Shown here piece after piece: positions 23,259 through 30,060 of a DNA stretch of 32,923 nt; the first letter of the stretch is position 1, and each line of letters begins with the position of its first letter. The notes under the pieces were generated by a model, which did not search any database, was not told where the DNA came from, and worked only from the letters and a program-made list of their open reading frames with translations. Source of the stretch: Actinomycetota bacterium (GTDB taxonomy: Bacteria; Actinomycetota; Acidimicrobiia; Acidimicrobiales; Ilumatobacteraceae); assembly GCA_015767405.1 (NCBI GenBank), contig JADWMG010000005.1, positions 1 to 32,923 of the forward strand. Reading direction: 5' to 3'. Both the position numbers and the translations under genes were made by a program.

Positions 23259-25856
23259 TCAGGTGAGTTCGGGCGGCGGGAGTTCGCCCTCACCAGCCGG
23301 CTGAGATGGGCTCTCGGTTGCCGTGGTGGCGAGTTCGACCGAGGCCGGCGGCACGAAGCCTTCGACTGCAGTGAACGTGAAGCGCTTCTTGCCCTCGTTC
23401 TCGGGGTCGTCCTCGATGTCGACAACGATGATTTCGCCGGCGGCGAACTCCTTATAGAGGATCTTCTCTGACAGCGGATCTTCGATGTGCCGTTGAATTG
23501 CACGACGCATCGGGCGCGCGCCGAGCTGCGGGTCGTAACCCAACTCGCCAAGCAATTCCTTCGCTTCCTGCTTGATCTCGAGCCCGAGACCCTGCCCCTC
23601 GAGTTGACCGATGAGCCTCTTGGTGAGCAGGTCGACGGTCTGCAGAACTTCCGCACGAGACAACTCGTGGAACACGATGATCTCGTCGATGCGGTTGAGG
23701 AACTCGGGACGGAAGTGGTTCTTCAGTGACTCGTTGACCAGATCCTTCATGCGCTCGTAGCTCATGGCGGAATCGTCGGTGGTGAATCCGACGTGGGCCT
23801 TACGAAGATCTTGTGTTCCGAGGTTCGAGGTCATGATCAACACCGTGTTGCGGAAGTCGACCGAACGGCCCTGGCTGTCGGTCAGGCGCCCTTCTTCGAG
23901 AATCTGCAGCAGCGTGTTGAAGACGTCAGGGTGTGCCTTTTCGATTTCGTCGAACAGCACGACGGAGAACGGCTTGCGGCGCACAGCTTCGGTCAGCTGG
24001 CCGCCTTCTTCGTACCCGACGTATCCCGGAGGTGAACCAACGAGGCGACTCACCGTGTGCTTCTCCATGTACTCGGACATGTCGAGCGTGATCAGTGCCG
24101 AGTCGTCGCCGAACAGGAAGTCGGTGAGTGTCTTGGCGAGCTCGGTTTTACCAACTCCGGTCGGGCCGAGGAATATGAACGAACCGGACGGACGCTTCGG
24201 GTCTTTCAACCCGGCACGGGTACGGCGAATCGACTGCGACACAGCGGACACGGCGTTTTCCTGGCCGATGATGCGCTTGTGGAGGTTCTCTTCCATCTTC
24301 AAGAGACGCTCGGTCTCCTCTTCGGTCAACTTGTACACCGGGATGCCGGTCCACAGTGAGAGCACCTCGGCAACAGCCTCTTCGTCGACCTCGTCGAACA
24401 GGTCGACACCTTCGGCCTTGACTTCGGACTCTTTGGTGGCCTTCTCCTCGAGGAGCGCTTTTTCCTGGTCGCGCAGGCGGCCTGCCTCTTCGAACTGTTG
24501 CTCTTCGACGGCCTTCTTCTTGGCTTCTTGAACGTCGTTGAGCTTGGTCTCGATTTCGCGCAGGTCGGGCGGCGTTGCCATCCGTTTGATACGCAGGCGT
24601 GAGCCGGCCTCGTCGATCAGGTCTATTGCCTTGTCGGGCAGATGTCGATCGGCGATGTACCGGTCGGCCAGGTTGGCAGCAGCGACAAGAGCCTGATCGG
24701 TGATGGTCACCCTGTGGTGCGCCTCGTACTGATCGCGGATGCCCTTGAGAATTTCGATCGTGTGAGCAAGCGTTGGCTCGGGGACCTTGACTGGCTGGAA
24801 ACGACGCTCGAGTGCGGCGTCTTTCTCGACATGCTTGCGGTATTCGTCGGTTGTTGTGGCTCCGATAGTTTGCAGTTCACCTCGAGCAAGCATGGGCTTC
24901 AGGATGGAAGCAGCGTCGATTGCGCCCTCCGCGGCACCTGCACCGACGAGTGTGTGGATCTCGTCAATGAACAACAAGATGTCGCCACGGCTCTTGATCT
25001 CTTTGAGCACCTTCTTCAACCGCTCTTCGAAGTCACCGCGGTAGCGCGAGCCCGCCACGAGAGCGCCGAGGTCGAGCGTGTACAGCTGCTTGTCGGTCAG
25101 GGTGTCGGGAACATCGTCGTTGACGATCTTCTGGGCGAGTCCCTCGACGATGGCCGTCTTGCCGACGCCCGGTTCGCCGATGAGCACCGGGTTGTTCTTG
25201 GTGCGGCGAGACAGAATCTGCATGACTCGCTCGAGTTCGTTCGTGCGGCCGATGACAGGGTCGAGCTGACCCTCGCGGGCAGCCTGGGTGAGGTTGCGGC
25301 CGAACTGATCGAGGATCTGGCTGTTGCCACCCTTCTCGTCTTCTTTGCTGCCCGGACCGACGCCCGCACTGGCGGGGGTTTGCTCGCCTCGCGCGCCACC
25401 GGTGCTACCCGATGGGCCCTGGTACCCGGAGAGCAGTTGGATGACCTGCTGGCGGACGCGAGACAAATCGGCGCCGAGCTTGACGAGCACCTGAGCGGCT
25501 ACGCCTTCGCCCTCGCGGATGAGGCCCAGCAAGATGTGCTCGGTCCCGATGTAGTTGTGGCCGAGCTGCAGTGCCTCGCGCAGTGACAGCTCGAGGACCT
25601 TCTTGGCTCGGGGGGTGAAGGGGATGTGCCCTGAGGGTGACGAACCACCCTGACCGATGATTTCTTCGACTTGGCTACGAACTGCTTCAAGAGAAATCCC
25701 GAGGCTTTCGAGTGCTTTGGCGGCTACACCTTCGCCCTCGTGGATCAGCCCGAGCAGGATGTGTTCAGTGCCGATGTAACTGTGATTGAGGAGGCGCGCT
25801 TCCTCCTGTGCGAGCACGACGACTCGGCGGGCCCGGTCGGTAAATCTTTCGAACAT
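23259..25856 (-). CDS. clpC: ATP-dependent Clp protease ATPase subunit ClpC
   Basis: 865-residue HSP100 unfoldase that feeds proteins to ClpP. Two N-terminal repeats are seen ([18 protein letters not shown]... and [17 protein letters not shown]..., each with [11 protein letters not shown]). AAA domain 1 has Walker [16 protein letters not shown] and [12 protein letters not shown]. The middle region has a UVR segment ([20 protein letters not shown]). AAA domain 2 has [34 protein letters not shown] and the arginine-finger region [15 protein letters not shown]. The D2 small domain follows, and the C-terminus is acidic and Pro-rich. ATG 25856 (MFERFT) is the conserved ClpC start; GGAAGAGG lies six bases upstream. 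The leader holds a perfect 15-bp palindrome. No clpP is in the window. Confidence 0.97.
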   Translation of the reverse strand: MFERFTDRARRVVVLAQEEARLLNHSYIGTEHILLGLIHEGEGVAAKALESLGISLEAVRSQVEEIIGQGGSSPSGHIPFTPRAKKVLELSLREALQLGHNYIGTEHILLGLIREGEGVAAQVLVKLGADLSRVRQQVIQLLSGYQGPSGSTGGARGEQTPASAGVGPGSKEDEKGGNSQILDQFGRNLTQAAREGQLDPVIGRTNELERVMQILSRRTKNNPVLIGEPGVGKTAIVEGLAQKIVNDDVPDTLTDKQLYTLDLGALVAGSRYRGDFEERLKKVLKEIKSRGDILLFIDEIHTLVGAGAAEGAIDAASILKPMLARGELQTIGATTTDEYRKHVEKDAALERRFQPVKVPEPTLAHTIEILKGIRDQYEAHHRVTITDQALVAAANLADRYIADRHLPDKAIDLIDEAGSRLRIKRMATPPDLREIETKLNDVQEAKKKAVEEQQFEEAGRLRDQEKALLEEKATKESEVKAEGVDLFDEVDEEAVAEVLSLWTGIPVYKLTEEETERLLKMEENLHKRIIGQENAVSAVSQSIRRTRAGLKDPKRPSGSFIFLGPTGVGKTELAKTLTDFLFGDDSALITLDMSEYMEKHTVSRLVGSPPGYVGYEEGGQLTEAVRRKPFSVVLFDEIEKAHPDVFNTLLQILEEGRLTDSQGRSVDFRNTVLIMTSNLGTQDLRKAHVGFTTDDSAMSYERMKDLVNESLKNHFRPEFLNRIDEIIVFHELSRAEVLQTVDLLTKRLIGQLEGQGLGLEIKQEAKELLGELGYDPQLGARPMRRAIQRHIEDPLSEKILYKEFAAGEIIVVDIEDDPENEGKKRFTFTAVEGFVPPASVELATTATESPSQPAGEGELPPPELT

Positions 25857-25888
25857 GTATTGCCTCTTCCACAACTGGTGAGCTGAGC

Positions 25889-25903
25889 GGCGAACTGTTC
25901 GCC
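25889..25903. promoter_or_regulatory. Perfect 15-bp palindrome in the clpC leader
   Basis: GGCGAACTGTTCGCC, two 7-bp arms with one central base, lies 33 bp before the clpC ATG. A candidate -10 box TAGACT (25911-25906, minus strand) would place the transcription start inside it. A repressor or activator site is inferred. The half-site order (GCGAAC then GTTCGC) and one-base spacing do not match the LexA box or the CIRCE or HAIR elements. Confidence 0.5.
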
Positions 25904-25985
25904 CAAGTCTACCGGCGCGCGGGGGCCTCGGGCCGTTCACGTGCCGTGACGGAAAGCCTGCCCGATCGGGAATAAGCAGCCTGGT

Positions 25986-27068
25986 TCAGTAACCGACGCC
26001 TTGGGCGTCCGGCAGCGACCAGAGAAGAGATTCGAGCAACAGCTTCTCGTTCGGGTTGCGCTCGAGCGCTTCGATGGCTTCGTGAATGCGGTAGACGGCG
26101 TTCGCGCAACCGTCGACATCGGTCGTGCCGCCGTTTGTAGCGGTCTCACGGTATGTCCCCGCGAGCGTCGCAAGACCGTTGCGAAGTTCGTCCTTGCGAT
26201 GGCGACGCAGCTCACGCTTGTGTCGTTCATCGAGCTGCTTCTTCCCGCTTCCCCGTTCACCGTATGCCTTGATGCGTTCATCGAGCTCGGTGACCTCGGC
26301 TTCGTGACGCGTCACCAACGGCTCGGCAGCCGCGTCGATTAGTTGGAGAAGACCGGCAGCCGTTTGCATCGCCACTGCGCCTGTGCCATCCAACTGGTGC
26401 GGGGCTTCGGCGAATGCTGTTCGCCGTTCGGAGAGCGCAGCGTCGGTGGCTAGGAGTCGTGCTCGCTTGAGATCGCCCAGTGCGGCCCTTGCCGCGGCCA
26501 TGGCCGAGGCAGGGTTGATTCCTTCAGAGACGAGTCGCGCGGCGACGAGGTCGGCCCCGATTGCGTGAAAGTCGATACGCGCACATCTTGACGAAATCGT
26601 GACCAGATCGTGGGGGACAAAATCGGCAAGGATGATGATTGTGGTGGAGTCGGGTGGTTCTTCGACGGTCTTGAGCAGTCGGCCGGCACCTTCCGGTTTC
26701 AGAAAGTGAAACTCCTCGAGGATCATCACTTTCTTCGATCCTTCGACAGGCGCTAGTGACGCCAGGTGCACGATGTCCTTGGCTTGGTCCCTGTCAATGG
26801 CCGGGCCAGTACGACGGACCTCACGAACGTCGGGATGCTCTCCCCGGAGGATCAACTGGGCATCACGTTGCGTCGCCTCTTCTCCGTTGGTGATGATCTG
26901 GGCGGCGAAGGCTCGGGCCGCTTCCAACTTTGTGGAGCCCGCCGGGCCGACAAAGAGGTAGGCGTGGACAGGACCGCGTTCGGCGGACGTCCTCAGCTGC
27001 TTGACAGCGGCAGACTGCCCGACGACGTCGTCCCATATTGGACCCGGCGGAGTATCGACCGTGCTCAC
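25986..27068 (-). CDS. holB: DNA polymerase III delta' subunit
   Basis: 360 residues. Structural clamp-loader subunit, partner of DnaX. The start WDDVVGQSAAVKQLRTSAERGPVHAYLFVGPAG is typical. The P-loop is degraded (GPAGSTK), as in many delta' proteins that do not hydrolyse ATP. KVMILEEFHFLKPEGAGRLLKTVEEPP and the SSRC motif (ISSRCARIDF), the arginine finger that acts on a neighbouring subunit, are present. The C-terminal half is helical with a charged stretch (DERHKRELRRHRKDELRN). The start is GTG 27068. It begins 28 bp after tmk, the conserved tmk-holB arrangement, and is certainly in the same operon. Confidence 0.92.
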   Translation of the reverse strand: MSTVDTPPGPIWDDVVGQSAAVKQLRTSAERGPVHAYLFVGPAGSTKLEAARAFAAQIITNGEEATQRDAQLILRGEHPDVREVRRTGPAIDRDQAKDIVHLASLAPVEGSKKVMILEEFHFLKPEGAGRLLKTVEEPPDSTTIIILADFVPHDLVTISSRCARIDFHAIGADLVAARLVSEGINPASAMAAARAALGDLKRARLLATDAALSERRTAFAEAPHQLDGTGAVAMQTAAGLLQLIDAAAEPLVTRHEAEVTELDERIKAYGERGSGKKQLDERHKRELRRHRKDELRNGLATLAGTYRETATNGGTTDVDGCANAVYRIHEAIEALERNPNEKLLLESLLWSLPDAQGVGY

Positions 27069-27096
27069 GTCAAGACCGGACTTTCACTAGTTCGGT

Positions 27097-27723
27097 TCAC
27101 AAGACGCCTCGGTCCGAAAGTGCCCGACGGATCTCGCTCGAGACCTGATCGATCGAGCCCATCGCATGAACCCTGACCCAGTGATCAGGGTCGGCGGCGG
27201 CCATCGTCCGGAACCCGTCGAGTACCCGTTGATGAAAGGCATCGCCAGCTGCTTCGAAGCGATCGAGAGCGCGCCGACTCATGCGTTCGGAAATCACCTC
27301 GTCGGCAGTGTCAAGGAAGACCACGACGGTGGGCCAGACACCGTCGGTACCCCACTGGTTGAGGTGACGAATCTCGCCGACATCCAACTGGCGCCCGTAG
27401 CCCTGGTAGGCGAGCGACGAGTAGACCGAGCGATCGCTCACCACGGAATGACCGGCATCGAGAGCCGGCTTCACCACCTCGGCGATGTGTTGCGCTCGGT
27501 CGGCGGCGGTGAGGAGTGCTTCGGCCCGTGACCCCAAGTTGTGCACGTTCGTGTCGTGGAGTATCTCTCGGATCCGTGCACCTATGTCGGTCCCACCGGT
27601 CTCCTGCGTGAGGACGGCGCCGATATCAGTCGCAAGACGGGCAGCCTGCGTTGACTTGCCGCAGCCCTCGGCGCCTTCGAACGCGATGTAGGCGGGTCGG
27701 TGGTTGGGGAGAGTCTCGCTCAC
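27097..27723 (-). CDS. tmk: Thymidylate kinase
   Basis: 208 residues. Phosphorylates dTMP to dTDP, feeding dTTP synthesis. The P-loop is FEGAEGCGKSTQAARL (about 14-29). The substrate region has TQETGGTDIGARIREIL; the usual REPGGT reads QETGGT. The DRx motif is VVSDRSVYSSLAYQGYGR, and the LID region has SRRALDRFEAAGDAFHQRV. Length and order are normal. The start is GTG 27723. holB follows 28 bp downstream. Upstream, 204 bp separate it from the divergent sqr gene. Confidence 0.94.
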   Translation of the reverse strand: MSETLPNHRPAYIAFEGAEGCGKSTQAARLATDIGAVLTQETGGTDIGARIREILHDTNVHNLGSRAEALLTAADRAQHIAEVVKPALDAGHSVVSDRSVYSSLAYQGYGRQLDVGEIRHLNQWGTDGVWPTVVVFLDTADEVISERMSRRALDRFEAAGDAFHQRVLDGFRTMAAADPDHWVRVHAMGSIDQVSSEIRRALSDRGVL

Positions 27724-27820
27724 CGTCGCCCGATCATCGCTGGTTTGCTAGTCACAGGTGGGGATCGTAACGACCCGTCCCGAGAGCGTCCTCCCATCTG
27801 TGTTCCTGGTGTTTCGACAG

Positions 27821-27836
27821 ATACCCCCGGGGGTTT
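27821..27836. promoter_or_regulatory. CsoR/CstR-like operator upstream of sqr
   Basis: A 12-bp perfect palindrome ACCCCCGGGGGT (27823-27834), extended as ATACCCCC/GGGGGTTT with one mismatch. G/C-tract palindromes of this type (ATACCCC...GGGGTAT) are bound by CsoR-family repressors, including the persulfide sensor CstR. It lies about 90 bp before the sqr start. No csoR or cstR gene is in the window. Confidence 0.5.
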
Positions 27837-27927
27837 GGGACGAAAGACCGTAGCAACACTCACCGTTGGGCAATAGCGTTGACATAGAAGCAATCACAAG
27901 AGTTGTGGTCGCGCAGAAGGAGGGGTC

Positions 27928-29178
27928 GTGTCCGACCTGAAAAAACTCGTGATATTGGGAGCCGGAACTGGGGGCACCCTCGCCGCCAACCGGCTACGCA
28001 AGAAGTACAAGCGTGACAAGTTGCAGATCGACATCGTCGATCAGAACAACCAGCACGTCTACCAGCCTGGTTTGCTGTTCATCCCGTTCGGGCTGACCGA
28101 CCCTGACGACATTGTCCGCAAGCGTGACCGTCAGTTGCACAAGGGCATCAACTATCACCAAACCGCGATCAGTTCCGTTGACGTTGACGCGAACAGCGTC
28201 TCTCTAGAGGATGGTTCTTCGCTGCAGTACGACGTTCTGCTCATCGCGACTGGCGCAGTGCTTCAACCCGAGGAGACCGAGGGTCTCACGGGACCCGGCT
28301 GGATGGAGACTGTCTTCACGTTCTACGACATGGAGGGGTCAACTGCGCTTGCCGAAAAGTTCGACGACTTCGAATCCGGTCACCTCGTGATCAACGTCAT
28401 CGACATGCCGATCAAGTGCCCTGTCGCGCCCCTCGAGTTCGCCTTTCTTGCCGACTGGTACTTCACCGACAAGGGTGTGCGCGATGACGTGAAGATCACG
28501 TACGTGACCCCACTCGACGGCGCGTTCACGAAGCCCACAGCATCAGCGACCCTCTCATCGCTGTTGGAAGAGAAGAACATCGATCTCGTCACCGAATTCA
28601 ACACCGGCGAGGTCGACGGCGAAGCCTGCAAGCTCATTGGCTACGACGGCACGGAAATCGACTTCGATATCGCGGTGGTCATACCGCTGCACGGTGGGGC
28701 TGAATATGTCAACAACTCGCCTGATCTCGGCGATGAATTGGGATTCATTCCGACCGATAACGCCACGCTCCAGTCAAAGGTCAGGCCGAATATTTTTGTC
28801 CTTGGCGATGCAGCTGACTTGCCCGCCTCGAAGGCCGGTTCGGTGACGCACTTCGAGGGCGAGGTCCTCGTGGAGAACATGGAGAGGTTCCTCGATGGTC
28901 GTGAGCCAGACGTCGAGTTCGACGGCCACGCAAACTGTTTCATCGAGACCGGTTTCTCGAAGGCGCTACTCATCGACTTCAACTACGAGAACGAGCCCGT
29001 GACCGGGCACTATCCCGGCCTCATCGGGCTTCCGCTGCTCAAGGAATCACGAGCCAATCACCTCGGCAAGTTGATGTTCCAGTCGTTCTACTGGCATGGC
29101 TTGCTCCCGGGCCGCGACATCCCAGGTATCGGACCGAACATGCCCAAGTCGGGCAAGAAGCAACCTGTCTCTAGCTAA
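27928..29178 (+). CDS. sqr: Sulfide:quinone oxidoreductase
   Basis: 416-residue FAD flavoprotein predicted to oxidise sulfide and pass electrons to membrane quinone. The FAD-binding GAGTGGTLAANRL lies at 11-23. ATGAVLQPEE and FVLGDAADLPASKAG complete the two-dinucleotide fold. Two cysteines sit where the redox pair of SQRs lies: C164 (MPIKCPVAPLEF) and C337 (HANCFIETGFSKA). The third cysteine of type I enzymes is not apparent. HVYQPGLLFIPFGL and the C-terminal FYWHGLLPGRD are typical of SQR-type quinone-linked members. GTG 27928 is supported by a strong AAGGAGG seven bases upstream. dsrC and dsrE2 follow 30 bp and 6 bp apart, one operon. A CsoR/CstR-like palindrome lies upstream. Confidence 0.87.
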   Translation: MSDLKKLVILGAGTGGTLAANRLRKKYKRDKLQIDIVDQNNQHVYQPGLLFIPFGLTDPDDIVRKRDRQLHKGINYHQTAISSVDVDANSVSLEDGSSLQYDVLLIATGAVLQPEETEGLTGPGWMETVFTFYDMEGSTALAEKFDDFESGHLVINVIDMPIKCPVAPLEFAFLADWYFTDKGVRDDVKITYVTPLDGAFTKPTASATLSSLLEEKNIDLVTEFNTGEVDGEACKLIGYDGTEIDFDIAVVIPLHGGAEYVNNSPDLGDELGFIPTDNATLQSKVRPNIFVLGDAADLPASKAGSVTHFEGEVLVENMERFLDGREPDVEFDGHANCFIETGFSKALLIDFNYENEPVTGHYPGLIGLPLLKESRANHLGKLMFQSFYWHGLLPGRDIPGIGPNMPKSGKKQPVSS

Positions 29179-29208
29179 CGCACTGAGATCGACGAAAGGA
29201 AATTGACA

Positions 29209-29529
29209 ATGCTCACCAAGACACTTGCCGGAACGACGGTCGAGGTCAACGACGAAGGATTCTTCGTGGATGCAGACCAGTGGACCGAAGACATGGCCCC
29301 AGAACTCGCCGAGGAGATCGGAGTTCCTACTCCACTGACCGACCAACACTGGGTGGTGCTCAAGTACATGCGCTCGGAGTACTTCGAGAAGGGAACCGGA
29401 CCGACCGTCCGCAAGCTCGGCAAAGCCTCAGGCGTTACGACCAAGGAGCTCTTCAAGCTCTTCCCAAAGGGCCCGGCAAAGCAAGCAGCACTCTGCGCCG
29501 GCATCCCCAAGCCACGCGGCTGCATCTAG
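29209..29529 (+). CDS. dsrC: DsrC/TusE-like sulfur carrier
   Basis: 106 residues, the family length. DsrC and TusE carry sulfur on a C-terminal cysteine arm. Recognisable parts are VEVNDEGFFVDADQWTEDMA, LTDQHWVVLKYMRSEYFEKGTGPTVRKL and LFKLFPKGPAKQAA. The arm ends GIPKPRGCI, so the penultimate C105 (CysA) is present. A second cysteine, C96, is present but stands nine residues before C105 (C-x8-C). In canonical DsrC the pair is C-x10-C, and TusE keeps only the last one. ATG 29209 is chosen because AAAGGA lies upstream. It sits between sqr and a DsrE2-like gene. No sulfite reductase dsrAB or hdr-like gene is in the window. Confidence 0.85.
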   Translation: MLTKTLAGTTVEVNDEGFFVDADQWTEDMAPELAEEIGVPTPLTDQHWVVLKYMRSEYFEKGTGPTVRKLGKASGVTTKELFKLFPKGPAKQAALCAGIPKPRGCI

Positions 29530-29535
29530 TTCCAA

Positions 29536-29994
29536 ATGATCGAAAAGGTTTCGATCATCGTTTCCAAGGGTTCCTTCGAAGGGATCTACCCGGCGTTGAT
29601 CATGGCCAATGGCGCTCGCAACGAGGGCATCGAGGCCAATCTCTTCTTCACGTTCTTCGGCATGGACGCGATCCACAAGGACCGCCACGATCACATCAAG
29701 GTGGCAACGGTCGGAAACCCTGGCCTGCACCTTGCTACGTGGGCCGGTGGGCTTCCGGGCGCATCATCGCTGATGACCAAGTACATGGAGAAGCAGGTCC
29801 AGAAACAGGATTTCCCTGGCATTGCGGAATTCGTCGAAATGATCTCCGACACTGGAGCAGGGATATACGCATGCCTGGCATCAGTTGACCTGTTTGGCAT
29901 GGAACGTTCGGACCTAATCGACGAACTCGATGACATCATCACAGTCGGCGACTTCTACGACATGGCTGCCGGAGGCCAAATAATCTTCACCTGA
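29536..29994 (+). CDS. DsrE2-like sulfurtransferase
   Basis: 152 residues of the DsrE/DsrF/DrsH-like fold. The start KVSIIVSKGSFEGIYPALIMANGARNEGIEANLFFTFFGMDAI closely follows the DsrE2 pattern (IIVSKGT...YP.LILANAA......FFTFWG). The single cysteine is C113 in GIYACLASVDLFG, which matches the active-site cysteine of DsrE2 (IAC...DL.G). Some DsrE2 proteins carry N-terminal membrane helices; this one does not. DsrE-type proteins pass persulfide sulfur to DsrC or TusA. It starts six bases after the dsrC stop without its own ribosome-binding site, so it is probably translationally coupled. Confidence 0.83.
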   Translation: MIEKVSIIVSKGSFEGIYPALIMANGARNEGIEANLFFTFFGMDAIHKDRHDHIKVATVGNPGLHLATWAGGLPGASSLMTKYMEKQVQKQDFPGIAEFVEMISDTGAGIYACLASVDLFGMERSDLIDELDDIITVGDFYDMAAGGQIIFT

Positions 29995-30005
29995 CCCCCT
30001 TCCGA

Positions 30006-30048
30006 CGCGTGAACATCTTGCGCACTATGTGCGCAACGTGTCCACGCG
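30006..30048. terminator. Long hairpin between convergent dsrE2 and topA
   Basis: The inner stem TTGCGCAC/GTGCGCAA has a three-base loop. After one mismatch it extends through four more pairs, then another mismatch, then CGCGTG/CACGCG. It sits 12 bp after the dsrE2 stop and 12 bp after the topA stop on the other strand, so it can serve both. There is no T-tract, as is common in high-GC Gram-positives. Confidence 0.7.
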
Positions 30049-30060
30049 AACGACGAGGGT

